Positions 55,550 to 64,000 of a DNA stretch of 64,000 nucleotides are shown here, piece by piece. The stretch is from Christiangramia sp. (GTDB taxonomy: Bacteria; Bacteroidota; Bacteroidia; Flavobacteriales; Flavobacteriaceae): the NCBI RefSeq assembly GCF_029937855.1, contig NZ_JAPYPC010000011.1, positions 1 through 64,000 on the forward strand. Reading direction: 5' to 3'. The translations under genes were made by a program, and so were the position numbers. Below the pieces are notes generated by a model. That model was not told the origin of the DNA. It saw only the letters and a program-made list of their open reading frames with translations, and did not search any database. Positions within the stretch are counted from its first letter, which is position 1. Each line of letters begins with the position of its first letter.

Positions 55550-56731
55550 ATGAGTAAAGAAGTTAGTAAGCGTTATTCAGGAAGAGGTGTTTCCGCCGGA
55601 AAAGAAGATGTACATAATGCGATTAAAAATGTAGATAAAGGACTTTTTCCGAAGGCGTTCTGTAAAATTGTACCAGATCATTTAACAGGGAGTGAGGATC
55701 ACTGTTTGATCATGCATGCAGATGGTGCTGGAACAAAATCTTCACTGGCGTATACGTACTGGAAGGAGACCGGTGATATTTCGGTTTGGAAGGGGATAGC
55801 GCAGGATGCTCTTATCATGAATATCGATGATCTACTTTGCGTAGGCGCAACCGATAATATCTTACTTTCTTCAACTATTGGAAGGAATAAAAATCTTATT
55901 TCCGGTGAAGTTATTTCAGCAATTATTAATGGAACCGAAGAATTAATTTCAGAACTCAAAAACTTTGGAGTCGAAATTCATTCTACCGGCGGAGAAACTG
56001 CCGATGTGGGGGATCTTGTAAGAACTATCATTGTAGATTCCACAGTAACTGCCAGGATGCCTAAAAATAAGGTTATTGATAATGCAAACATCAAACCCGG
56101 CAATGTTATAGTTGGTTTATCATCTTCCGGGCAGGCTTCTTATGAAAAAGAATATAATGGCGGCATGGGAAGTAACGGATTGACTTCTGCCCGTCACGAT
56201 GTGTTTTCCAAAATCTTAGCTGAAAAATATCCGGAAAGTTTTGATGATTCGATCCCTGAAGAATTAGTATATTCCGGCACTAAGAAACTTACCGATGAGG
56301 TGGCAGAGAGTCCCATAGATGCCGGTAAATTAGTGCTTTCCCCTACCAGGACCTATGCTCCTATTATCAAAAAGATCCTTCAGGATGTTGGGAATGAAAA
56401 TATTAATGGAATGGTTCATTGTAGTGGAGGTGCCCAAACCAAAATATTACATTTTATAGATCAAAACCATATCATAAAGGACAATCTTTTTGAGACACCA
56501 CCGCTTTTTAAATTGATTCAGCAGGAAAGTAAAACCGACTGGAAGGAAATGTACCAGGTTTTTAATATGGGACACCGAATGGAAATTTATGTGGATGAAA
56601 ATTTTGCCTCAGAAATCATTAAAATTTCAGAATCCTTTAATGTAGATGCAAAGATCATAGGCAGGGTAGAAGCTTCAGAAAATAAGAAACTATCTATCAA
56701 AAGCCCGCATGGAATGTTTGAATATAGTTAA
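55550..56731 (+). CDS. purM: Phosphoribosylformylglycinamidine cyclo-ligase (AIR synthase)
   Basis: A 393-residue purine-synthesis enzyme closing the imidazole ring to give AIR. RYSGRGVSAGKEDV and MHADGAGTKSSLAY (the substrate-binding Asp/Gly loop), NIDDLLCVGATDN and STGGETADVGDLVRTI are PurM/AIRS motifs. It is longer than E. coli PurM (about 345 residues), as in other Bacteroidetes. The next genes are unrelated membrane proteins. Confidence 0.93.
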   Translation: MSKEVSKRYSGRGVSAGKEDVHNAIKNVDKGLFPKAFCKIVPDHLTGSEDHCLIMHADGAGTKSSLAYTYWKETGDISVWKGIAQDALIMNIDDLLCVGATDNILLSSTIGRNKNLISGEVISAIINGTEELISELKNFGVEIHSTGGETADVGDLVRTIIVDSTVTARMPKNKVIDNANIKPGNVIVGLSSSGQASYEKEYNGGMGSNGLTSARHDVFSKILAEKYPESFDDSIPEELVYSGTKKLTDEVAESPIDAGKLVLSPTRTYAPIIKKILQDVGNENINGMVHCSGGAQTKILHFIDQNHIIKDNLFETPPLFKLIQQESKTDWKEMYQVFNMGHRMEIYVDENFASEIIKISESFNVDAKIIGRVEASENKKLSIKSPHGMFEYS

Positions 56732-56820
56732 TATTAACTGTACAGCGTTTAAATTAAGCGGTAGTTGGTGACGCGATTTAGATAATTCAGTTTAATTTGA
56801 CAAGAAGTAACTTAAAAGAA

Positions 56821-57515
56821 TGAAATTCTGGTTTGGCCTTTTCATATGTATCGTTGTCCTGGCCAATTTTTTAGCCATATTCTATTTAGATTTAATCGCA
56901 GACAGGTGGTTCAGGTTTGGGCGACCTTTCTTTTTCTGCTGATCTACGTTTTAAAATATTTCTCCAGCAAGCGACTATTCAGTATTTTCTTATTGTTGGC
57001 AATCTGCGACGGCCTTATCGTATTCTATGAAATTTTCCGTTGTAAAGAATACTCTTTATTTGGTAAGGATACTTGCTTATTTAAATCTCATTTTATTAGT
57101 TATACCTGCCTTAAATAAACTTGTTCTCAATTTATTCACTGTTTTAATCTCTGTGTTTGTGATAGGCATAGATATTTATCTCTTGCATGAAATGGCTGAA
57201 TCATTGCCAGAGAGTGATAAAAATCCTTTATTTCTTAGTCTTTTTTATCTGTTAGGTTTTTTTTCACTTGCCATTGTAGCTGCATGTCTTTCTTATTTAA
57301 ACAGATATGCGAATAAGAAAGCTTTCCTCCTTGTGATAGCGGCGTTTGGGTTTGTATTGTCTGATATTTTCTATTATAATGCTTACTATCTTGATTTTGA
57401 AGTATTTTATTATCTGGATAGATTAGCTAATATTCTTGGCATAGGAGCGCTATTATTATTTTCAAGACGATTAAAACATAAGGATAAAAATTCTGTTAGT
57501 GCGTCTACTCTTTAA
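56821..57515 (+). pseudogene. Frameshifted multi-helix membrane protein, paralogue of the next gene
   Basis: Three consecutive frames together reproduce the whole length of the 57594 protein. Frame 1 (from ATG 56821) gives MKFWFGLFICIVVLANFLAI and RWFRFG. Frame 2 gives WATFLFLLIYVLKYFSSKRLF and ICDGLIVFYE. Frame 3 (ORF 57027) gives LVRILAYLNLILLV to the end. The paralogue lines up as IILLANFYIIF, SRWARL, FLLLLQRTYSKRLLG and LMRITAYLLLV. The shifts fall near 56915-56925 and 57025-57035, both in the same direction. The gene is broken unless the sequence has errors; the ORF track lists it only as two fragments. Confidence 0.75.
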
Positions 57516-57593
57516 AAAACCTTTATATTTTCCTTTAATTAACAGGTAGAATTCTATATTTATCCTAACTCTCTTGCAACCAAACAAATTACC

Positions 57594-58280
57594 ATGCTTT
57601 CTAAGTCTTTACTATCTGCGCTCACTGCGATAATACTTTTGGCAAATTTTTATATCATATTTGCTTATGACCTGGAAGTTAGCCGATGGGCTCGTTTAGT
57701 GAGTACTTCCGTTTTTATGTTTCTTTTACTTTTACAAAGAACTTACAGTAAGAGGTTGCTTGGAGTGTTCTTTTTCTTGCTTATTTCTGATATTGGATTA
57801 TTCTATTACGAAAATCCCTTAGCCAATGCAGGAACATTTTTAATGCGAATTACGGCCTATCTCTTACTCGTTTTCGTGGTGGGGTCAGAGCTAAAGAAGC
57901 TTCAAACCAGTCTTTTTCAGAAGGTATTATTTGTAGTTGTTTTTACGCTGAACCTTGCCATGCTTTATCTATTAGTAGGTATGGTGCCTGGTGAATATGT
58001 TTATCCCGGCCTGAATCTTCTTTTTTATGCCTATGGAATATCTATGATAAGTATGGTTATTGCTGCGATTTCCTACAGCAACCGTTATTCAGATAAAACA
58101 TCTTTCTTCTTTACGGCAGCCACCCTTTGTCTGGTTTTTTCTGATATCTCTTCCTTTATCGCTTATTATCTTGAATTTGAAGAATTTTATTTTCCCGATA
58201 GGTTTTTCTATATTCTGGGAATTGCCGGATTGGTGAAATTTAATTCCTTCGGAAGAGCCATAAGACGGTCGAAACTTTAG
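57594..58280 (+). CDS. Multi-helix membrane protein (YhhN-like), unknown function
   Basis: A 228-residue protein with about seven or eight hydrophobic helices. LLGVFFFLLISDIGLFYYE, MISMVIAAISYSNRYSDKTSF and LVFSDISSFIAYYLEFEEFYFPDRFFYILGIAGL resemble the YhhN/TMEM86 family, in which Asp residues inside helices are conserved and some members hydrolyse lysoplasmalogens. That link is tentative. It follows its broken paralogue by 78 bp. Confidence 0.75.
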   Translation: MLSKSLLSALTAIILLANFYIIFAYDLEVSRWARLVSTSVFMFLLLLQRTYSKRLLGVFFFLLISDIGLFYYENPLANAGTFLMRITAYLLLVFVVGSELKKLQTSLFQKVLFVVVFTLNLAMLYLLVGMVPGEYVYPGLNLLFYAYGISMISMVIAAISYSNRYSDKTSFFFTAATLCLVFSDISSFIAYYLEFEEFYFPDRFFYILGIAGLVKFNSFGRAIRRSKL

Positions 58281-58322
58281 AAAGCCTTTAAAGCTTTCTC
58301 TGAAATTTCAGGCAAATTATCG

Positions 58323-58330
58323 TAAATTTG
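58323..58330 (+). promoter_or_regulatory. -7 box TAAATTTG for prfA
   Basis: An exact TAnnTTTG match 24 bp before the ATG at 58355. Confidence 0.5.
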
Positions 58331-58354
58331 CTATCCTAAATTCAGTAGTATTAT

Positions 58355-59431
58355 ATGATTGAGAGACTAAATATCGTAAAACAGCGGTTTGATGAGGTGA
58401 ATGATCTAATTATTCAGCCAGATGTAATATCAGATCAGAAGCGGTATATTCAATTAAATAAAGAGTATAAAGATCTTCGTGCGCTAATGGACGAGCGCGA
58501 AAAATATATCAGTCTTACCGATAATATTCAGGAAGCTGAAGAAATAATTTCAGACGGCAGCGATCCCGAAATGACCGAAATGGCAAAACTCCAGTTAGAA
58601 GAGGCCAAAGGTCAACTTCCGGAACTGGAGGAGAAAATAAGAATGATGCTTATTCCTAAGGATCCTGAAGATGCCAAGAATGTGGTAATGGAGATTCGTG
58701 CCGGTACAGGAGGAGATGAGGCCAGTATTTTTGCCGGCGATCTTTATCGTATGTATACAAAATATGTGGAAAGCAGAGGCTGGAGCCATAATATTGTAGA
58801 TTTTAGCGAAGGTACCAGTGGAGGATTTAAGGAGATGATCTTTGAAATTTCTGGGGATGATGTTTATGGAACAATGAAGTTTGAAGCCGGGGTGCATCGT
58901 GTTCAGCGTGTTCCGCAAACCGAAACCCAGGGACGAGTTCATACTTCAGCAGCAACCGTGATGGTACTGCCTGAAGCAGAAGAATTTGATGTGGAAATTG
59001 ATCCAAAAGATGTGAGAATAGATTATTTCTGTTCTTCAGGACCTGGGGGGCAGTCGGTAAACACAACCTATTCTGCAGTAAGGTTAACTCACGAACCTAC
59101 AGGTTTAGTAGCGCAGTGTCAGGATCAGAAGTCCCAGCATAAGAATAAAGAGAAAGCATTTCGTGTACTCCGTTCCAGGCTTTATGAAATGGAGCTGGCT
59201 AAAAAAATGGAAGCAGATGCCGCTAAAAGAAACTCCATGGTTTCCAGTGGAGACCGTAGTGCCAAGATTAGAACATATAATTATGCGCAAAGTCGTGTAA
59301 CCGATCACAGGATCAATTTAACGTTATATGATCTTTCCAATATAATTAATGGGGATATACAAAAGATCATCGATGAACTTCAGTTAGCTGAAAATACTGA
59401 GAAACTGAAAGAGAATTCAGATATGCTTTAG
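58355..59431 (+). CDS. prfA: Peptide chain release factor 1
   Basis: A 358-residue class I release factor that ends translation at UAA and UAG. The catalytic GGQ is in [41 protein letters not shown] and [27 protein letters not shown] are family motifs. The length matches RF1. The gene is single with its own promoter; a repeat-rich gap follows. Confidence 0.97.
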   Translation: MIERLNIVKQRFDEVNDLIIQPDVISDQKRYIQLNKEYKDLRALMDEREKYISLTDNIQEAEEIISDGSDPEMTEMAKLQLEEAKGQLPELEEKIRMMLIPKDPEDAKNVVMEIRAGTGGDEASIFAGDLYRMYTKYVESRGWSHNIVDFSEGTSGGFKEMIFEISGDDVYGTMKFEAGVHRVQRVPQTETQGRVHTSAATVMVLPEAEEFDVEIDPKDVRIDYFCSSGPGGQSVNTTYSAVRLTHEPTGLVAQCQDQKSQHKNKEKAFRVLRSRLYEMELAKKMEADAAKRNSMVSSGDRSAKIRTYNYAQSRVTDHRINLTLYDLSNIINGDIQKIIDELQLAENTEKLKENSDML

Positions 59432-59446
59432 TGAAAAGTGAGTCTG

Positions 59447-59542
59447 GATGCGAGTGTAGCGCAGAATAGCGCGGCAGTCTAATTTAATTCTAAAGCAAAC
59501 ACGAGATTGCGTCGCTTCGTTACACTTCGCTTTCAATGACAG
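59447..59542. repeat. Dispersed intergenic repeat, REP-like (second copy)
   Basis: GCGCGGCAGTCTAATTTAAT is followed by AGATTGCGTCGCTTCG and TTTCAATGACAGG. The first part matches the element at 12217-12303 and the second part resembles 12408-12447 and the typical flavobacterial GTCATTGCGAG...GCAATCT repeat. Confidence 0.5.
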
Positions 59543-59557
59543 GTGGAAGGGAAAGCG

Positions 59558-59591
59558 AAAAGTGAAAAGTGAAAAGTGAAAAGTGAAAAGT
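59558..59591. repeat. Heptamer repeat (AAAAGTG)n
   Basis: Four perfect copies and a partial fifth. Confidence 0.95.
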
Positions 59592-59620
59592 TTTCTAAAG
59601 TACGATTAAAATTTTATTTT

Positions 59621-59662
59621 CTGATAACTGATAACTGATAACTGATAACTGATAACTGATAA
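59621..59662. repeat. Heptamer repeat (CTGATAA)n
   Basis: Six perfect copies, 30 bp after the AAAAGTG array; both units are 7 bp long. The region lies in the 293-bp gap between prfA and pyrF. Confidence 0.95.
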
Positions 59663-59724
59663 CTGCCCTTCACCAAGCTTAGGGTGACAATAGATAATCG
59701 AGAACCTACAACCGATAAACAAAT

Positions 59725-60543
59725 ATGACTTCAAAAGAGCTCACAGAACAGATATTTAAAAAGAAATCTTTTTTATGTGTGGGCCTTGATACCGATCTGG
59801 ATAAGATCCCTACTTATCTACTTTCTGAGAAAGATCCTGTTTTCAGCTTTAATAAAGCTATTATAGATGCAACGCACGAGTATTGTGTAGCTTATAAACC
59901 AAATATTGCCTTTTATGAGGCGTTAGGAGTAGATGGTTGGAAGGCATTAAAAAAAACGATAGAATATTTACATTCAGAATATCCAGATATTTATACCATT
60001 GCAGATGCTAAGCGGGGTGATATTGGAAACACTTCCAGAATGTATGCAAAAGCCTTTTTTGATGATCTTGGTTTTGACTCAATTACGGTTGCGCCCTATA
60101 TGGGAAAAGATTCTGTAGAACCTTTTCTTGAATTTAAAAATAAGCATACCATTCTTTTGGCTTTGACTTCCAATGAAGGTGCTTTTGATTTTCAGACCTT
60201 GAAAACCGGAGATGACGATCTCTACAAAAAGGTGATCCAAACTTCAAAAGAATGGCAAAATTCTGAAAATTTAATGTATGTTGTGGGCGCCACGAAAGCT
60301 GAATACCTCGCAGATATTAGAAAAATTATTCCTGAAAATTTCTTGCTGGTTCCCGGAGTGGGAGCACAGGGAGGAAGTTTGGAAGAAGTTTGTAAATATG
60401 GGATCACTAAAAATGTGGGGCTTCTGGTAAATAGTTCCCGTAAAATAATTTATGCTTCAGATTCTTCAAATTTTGCAGAAATAGCCGGTGCAAAGGCTGA
60501 AGCCATGCAAAACCAGATGGCCCTGGAATTAGAAAAATTATAA
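59725..60543 (+). CDS. pyrF: Orotidine 5'-phosphate decarboxylase
   Basis: A 272-residue type 2 OMP decarboxylase giving [16 protein letters not shown] starts the barrel and [21 protein letters not shown] carries the catalytic Lys/Asp array. [14 protein letters not shown] and [15 protein letters not shown] are further family motifs. The next gene starts 9 bp later. Confidence 0.95.
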   Translation: MTSKELTEQIFKKKSFLCVGLDTDLDKIPTYLLSEKDPVFSFNKAIIDATHEYCVAYKPNIAFYEALGVDGWKALKKTIEYLHSEYPDIYTIADAKRGDIGNTSRMYAKAFFDDLGFDSITVAPYMGKDSVEPFLEFKNKHTILLALTSNEGAFDFQTLKTGDDDLYKKVIQTSKEWQNSENLMYVVGATKAEYLADIRKIIPENFLLVPGVGAQGGSLEEVCKYGITKNVGLLVNSSRKIIYASDSSNFAEIAGAKAEAMQNQMALELEKL

Positions 60544-60552
60544 TTTTTTGTC

Positions 60553-61326
60553 ATGCGAATTCAGGATCAGTTAGGAAGAACAATTGAACTGAAGGAGACT
60601 CCTGTAAGAATAATTTCCCTTGTTCCCAGTCAGACAGAATTATTAGTCGATCTGGGACTGGAAAAATTCATCGTTGGGATTACCCATTATTGCGTTCATC
60701 CAACATATTTAAAGCAAATAAAAATCAGTGTTGGGGGTACAAAAAAAGTAAATCTACGTAAAGTAAAGGAGCTACAGCCGGATATCATTCTTTGCAATAA
60801 AGAAGAAAATACTAAAGAAATGGTGGAAGATCTCGAGAAGATCGCACCGGTTCATGTGTCTGATGTAGCGAATATCGAGGACGCCTATCGGCTTATGAAG
60901 GATTATGGCAGCATCTTTAAATGTGAGGAGTTAGCATCAACTATAGTTAAATCTATTCAGAAGAAAGCGCAGAAACTCAAAGAGATAGTCGTGAATTCTA
61001 CTGAAAAAAGAGTCGCTTATTTTATATGGAACAAACCATTAATGGTTGCAGGAACCGGCACCTTTATAGATGAAATGCTTAGCCTGAATAAGTTTAAAAA
61101 TGTTTTTTCTGCTGAAAGGTATCCACAGGCGAATCTGGAAGAACTTAAGGATTTAGATATAGAGATATGTTTACTTTCTTCGGAACCTTTTCCTTTTAAA
61201 GAAGAACATAAATTCCAATTTCAGAATGTTTCTAAAGAAGCAAAAATCGTGGATGGTGAATATTTTAGCTGGTACGGTAGCCGACTTTTAGAGGCGATGG
61301 ATTATTTTAAGCAGTTTCACTCTTAG
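60553..61326 (+). CDS. BtuF-like helical-backbone metal-receptor protein without signal peptide
   Basis: A 257-residue protein of the periplasmic-binding-protein type III fold (VRIISLVPSQTELLVDLGLE, GGTKKVNLRKVKELQPDIILCNKEEN). BtuF-like proteins bind cobalamin or metal chelates for ABC importers. This one begins directly with the mature fold, so it is either cytoplasmic or exported otherwise. A similar arrangement is common in Bacteroidetes as a stand-alone gene. It follows pyrF by 9 bp, and its end overlaps the Lacal_2735 gene. Confidence 0.85.
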   Translation: MRIQDQLGRTIELKETPVRIISLVPSQTELLVDLGLEKFIVGITHYCVHPTYLKQIKISVGGTKKVNLRKVKELQPDIILCNKEENTKEMVEDLEKIAPVHVSDVANIEDAYRLMKDYGSIFKCEELASTIVKSIQKKAQKLKEIVVNSTEKRVAYFIWNKPLMVAGTGTFIDEMLSLNKFKNVFSAERYPQANLEELKDLDIEICLLSSEPFPFKEEHKFQFQNVSKEAKIVDGEYFSWYGSRLLEAMDYFKQFHS

Positions 61327-61504
61327 CTTCCACCAAATCGCAATTCATTCTTCTTAATTCAGCCATGATTTTTCTGGCGCGGTCATTTAATCGATCACTT
61401 TTTTCTTTATCAAAAAGGGCAAGTTTGTAGGAGCGCTGCATTAGCCACGAATATTTCTCGCAAAGTCTTTCTTCCTTTGTTTTATTTTCAAAAATTTTAA
61501 ACAT
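61307..61504 (-). CDS. Lacal_2735 family small protein
   Basis: A 65-residue helical protein starting MFKIFENKTKEERLCEKYSWLMQ and rich in charged residues, matching the Lacal_2735 family (KKxxEEKLxxKYxxLMxxxYxL). The function is unknown; probably cytoplasmic. It overlaps the BtuF-like gene end by 20 bp in opposite orientation. Confidence 0.75.
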   Translation of the reverse strand: MFKIFENKTKEERLCEKYSWLMQRSYKLALFDKEKSDRLNDRARKIMAELRRMNCDLVEAKSETA

Positions 61505-61663
61505 GGGATAAATCTAAATTCTCTTTCGTCATTAAATCATTTTCACATTACAAAATTAAGGCGCTAATAACTTACAAAATTATAAATAGCAGTTAAGTTT
61601 ATTGTAAAAAATAAAGAATTAGAGGTGATAAGTGTTAAAAAAATGCACATTGAAAGAAAAATA

Positions 61664-62368
61664 TTATTTATCCTGAAGTGCAAATACTTTCCGTAGTAGA
61701 TCTGTGGTTCTTGCAGAAATCGTATTTCGGATGGCTTTTTCTTCTTTTGCGATCATTATAAAAACTCCCTCAAGAGCTTCATTGGTTACATAATCTGTCA
61801 GGTCTGGGTTTACATTCGAGGTTATTGGAAGGGAATTATATTTCTGGATGATATTTTTCCAAACCTGGGTTGCACCAACTTTATCCAAAGAATTATTAAT
61901 AATAGGATTAAATCGTGCATATAATTCTGTTTCGGTTTTATTAGAAAGATACAAGGTCGCGGCATTATCTGCACCCAGTAAAATATTTCTGGCATCTGCA
62001 AAGCTAATTCCGGTTACGGCATCAGCAAAAACGGGTATTGCTTCGCCCACGGCATCTTCTGCGGCACGGTTAAGTACCTTAAGACCCTCATCTGCCAATG
62101 CGTCTAATCCCACGTCACGTAAGGTCTTATCTACTTTCTGAAGTTCTGGCGGAAGCCCTATCCTTATTAACTCATTATTGAAAAAACCATTTTCTTTTGC
62201 CAGATTGGTAACCTCTTTATCTATACCAAATTCAAGGGCTTGTTTTAAACCTGAACTAATTTCGGCATTACTTACCCCGTATTCCTGAGGTAATTGGGTG
62301 GCAATTTGTTGTAATTCAGCACAGGACGAAAAGAAAAGGATTCCTGCAAGGGCGATAATTTTTTTCAT
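61664..62368 (-). CDS. DUF4197 lipoprotein
   Basis: A 234-residue protein from the ATG at 62368 (the track uses 62398; MKKIIALAGILFFSSCAE gives a clean lipoprotein signal). The DUF4197 domain follows: SSGLKQALEFGIDKEVTNLAKENGFFNN, IRIGLPPELQKVDKTLRDVG and ISFADARNILLGADNAATLYL. It is probably periplasmic; its function is unknown. The start choice rests on signal quality. Confidence 0.85.
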   Translation of the reverse strand: MKKIIALAGILFFSSCAELQQIATQLPQEYGVSNAEISSGLKQALEFGIDKEVTNLAKENGFFNNELIRIGLPPELQKVDKTLRDVGLDALADEGLKVLNRAAEDAVGEAIPVFADAVTGISFADARNILLGADNAATLYLSNKTETELYARFNPIINNSLDKVGATQVWKNIIQKYNSLPITSNVNPDLTDYVTNEALEGVFIMIAKEEKAIRNTISARTTDLLRKVFALQDK

Positions 62369-62751
62369 GTATGGCATTTTTGATAAAAATAAGGGCAATA
62401 GTGTTATAACCTGATTACTAAAAGTTATAATAATACTAAAACTAGGGTAGTCTGCTCAATTCCTTAGGTAGAATTCTTGTTGGAAGTCGGCTATTTTCCA
62501 TGAGATAAAATTTAATGATACTAATTTCTTCAGGGCTCCTCGGTGATAATGGGTTTCAGAATTTTATTTATTTTCAATCTTTCCGCAAGTAATTGGCAAG
62601 GGAAATTTTAATAGATGATATTTCCACAGAATATTAAAGATTTTCAGACACTAAGATTGACTGCCGATGGCTTTTATACTATTCTTAAAGAAGGCCTGTA
62701 TCTTTTACAATTTTCGTAAATTGCAGCTCCAAAAAATACCTAACATTAGAA
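62369..62751. other. Intergenic gap before icmF
   Basis: About 380 bp in which I see no gene, repeat or clear promoter box, apart from AT-rich sequence near the icmF start. Confidence 0.6.
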
Positions 62752-64000
62752 ATGGAACAGCAAAATCCCTATAAACCTAAAAATAAAATAAGAATTGTAA
62801 CCGCCGCCTCTCTTTTTGATGGTCACGATGCGGCAATTAATATCATGCGTCGAATCATCCAGGCGACCGGCGTTGAAGTAATTCACCTTGGACACGATCG
62901 TAGTGTGGAAGAAGTGGTGAATTGCGCAATTCAGGAAGATGCCCAGGCAATTGCCATGACTTCGTATCAGGGTGGTCATACCGAGTACTTTAAATATATG
63001 TACGACCTGCTCAACGAAAAAGGCGCCGGAAACATCAAAGTTTTTGGTGGGGGTGGAGGTGTTATTCTACCTGAGGAGATCAAGGAATTGATGGATTATG
63101 GTATTGATCGTATTTATTCACCCGATGATGGCCGTGAAATGGGACTTCAGGGGATGATCAACGATATGATTAAAAGGGTGGACAATGAAGTTCCAGATCT
63201 CAAGAACCCAGATAAGGTTTCAGAAAATCTTAGCAAAAAAGACGTAAATACAATTTCCAGGCTTATTTCTCTTGCGGAAAACCGGCATGAAGAGTTTGAT
63301 AAGTTTTTTAATAGGAATGATTTTGATTCAGAAAAGACTCCGGTTCTTGGGATTACCGGTACCGGGGGATCAGGTAAATCCAGCCTGGTAGATGAATTAG
63401 TTCGTCGGTTTCTAATGGATTTTCCTGAAAAACATATTGGAATCGTATCTGTAGATCCATCCAAAAAGAAGACTGGCGGAGCACTTTTGGGTGACAGGAT
63501 TCGTATGAATTCAATTAATCACGAACGTGTATATATGCGGTCACTGGCCACCAGACAGGCCAACCTTGCCCTTTCCAAATATGTTGCTGAAGCAGTAGAT
63601 GTTTTGAAAGCTTCAGGTTATGATCTAATTATTTTGGAAACTTCAGGGATTGGACAGAGTGATACGGAGATTTTAGATCATTCAGATGTTTCTTTATATG
63701 TGATGACACCGGAATTTGGAGCGGCTACTCAGTTGGAAAAGATTGATATGCTTGATTTTGCAGATCTGGTAGCGATCAATAAATTCGATAAGCGTGGCGC
63801 TCAGGATGCTTTGCGGGATGTGAAAAAACAATATCAGCGAAACCACCAGTTGTGGCATTCAGATGCTGAAACGCTACCTGTTTTTGGAACAATTGCCTCT
63901 CAGTTCAACGATCCCGGAATGAACACTCTTTATAAGAGTATCATGGATGAGGTAGAAGAGAAAACCAAATCTGGACTTTCTTCCACTTTTGAGATTTCGA
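62752..64000 (+). CDS. icmF: Fused isobutyryl-CoA mutase IcmF (partial, runs off the right edge; absent from the ORF track)
   Basis: The frame from ATG 62752 is open to the window end (416 codons). It begins with a B12-binding domain ([13 protein letters not shown], the DxHxxG-type cobalamin motif, then [15 protein letters not shown]). A MeaB/ArgK-type G domain follows with Walker [10 protein letters not shown] and [20 protein letters not shown]. This order (B12 domain, G domain, then mutase domain) is that of IcmF, which isomerises isobutyryl-CoA and butyryl-CoA. The C-terminal mutase domain lies outside the window. Confidence 0.93.
   Translation, partial: MEQQNPYKPKNKIRIVTAASLFDGHDAAINIMRRIIQATGVEVIHLGHDRSVEEVVNCAIQEDAQAIAMTSYQGGHTEYFKYMYDLLNEKGAGNIKVFGGGGGVILPEEIKELMDYGIDRIYSPDDGREMGLQGMINDMIKRVDNEVPDLKNPDKVSENLSKKDVNTISRLISLAENRHEEFDKFFNRNDFDSEKTPVLGITGTGGSGKSSLVDELVRRFLMDFPEKHIGIVSVDPSKKKTGGALLGDRIRMNSINHERVYMRSLATRQANLALSKYVAEAVDVLKASGYDLIILETSGIGQSDTEILDHSDVSLYVMTPEFGAATQLEKIDMLDFADLVAINKFDKRGAQDALRDVKKQYQRNHQLWHSDAETLPVFGTIASQFNDPGMNTLYKSIMDEVEEKTKSGLSSTFEIS

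Noticed and set aside
56846-57118. 90-residue ORF as a separate gene
   Set aside because: It is the middle frame of the frameshifted membrane gene 56821-57515.

Overview
The window reads as a chromosomal segment from a marine-type Flavobacteriaceae bacterium (Bacteroidetes), in the general neighbourhood of Gramella, Salegentibacter or Zunongwangia. This rests on a SusC/SusD pair, a fused ccoNO gene, type III glutamine synthetase, TAnnTTTG-type -7 promoter boxes, Lacal_2735 and DUF2461 proteins, and low GC. The genus is inferred; no rRNA or tRNA gene is present to confirm it.

Layout. 1-7 kb: a partial response regulator and a giant soluble hybrid histidine kinase with ten tandem HAMP-type units and three receiver domains, then a small XRE regulator. 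7.2-26 kb: a microaerobic respiration island. It holds hemN, a PAS histidine kinase, a receiver-CRP/FNR fusion regulator, a UspA protein, a truncated globin with a membrane partner, a CoA-transferase, a YceI-porin-YceI operon, and a full cbb3 oxidase set (ccoI, ccoS, ccoNO, ccoQ, ccoP, ccoG, ccoH, SafE-like). Six promoters here carry the same palindrome, TGAY-N4-GTCA. Each sits at an almost fixed distance (29.5 bp from dyad centre to box start) upstream of a TAnnTTTG-like box. The simplest reading is one FNR-type class II regulon run by the receiver-CRP protein encoded among its targets.

26-27 kb is a gene-free stretch with two tandem tRNA-3'-end-like scars, each followed by a hairpin. 27-29 kb encodes a DUF255 thioredoxin-like lipoprotein. 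29.5-45.3 kb is an atypical SusCD locus. It contains no recognisable glycoside hydrolase. Instead it has a large FG-GAP/ASPIC lipoprotein, a GMC oxidoreductase with a Tat-exported gluconate-2-dehydrogenase-subunit-3-like partner, a Tat-exported TIM-barrel isomerase, a WD40-like protein, a Dabb protein, a YdjC/ChbG deacetylase and an exported RidA. This suggests periplasmic oxidation of a sugar or glycoside to a keto form.

45-64 kb is mostly housekeeping: flavodoxin-like reductase, DUF2461, apt, a 51-residue conserved-looking protein missing from the ORF track, a BlaR1/BlaI pair, a Ca2+/cation antiporter, glnA type III, purM, a frameshifted membrane gene next to its intact paralogue, prfA, pyrF, a cytoplasmic BtuF-like protein, DUF4197 and the start of icmF. 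The intergenic regions carry dispersed repeats, heptamer repeats and a pair of related ~170-nt structured elements at 46.4 and 52.7 kb.
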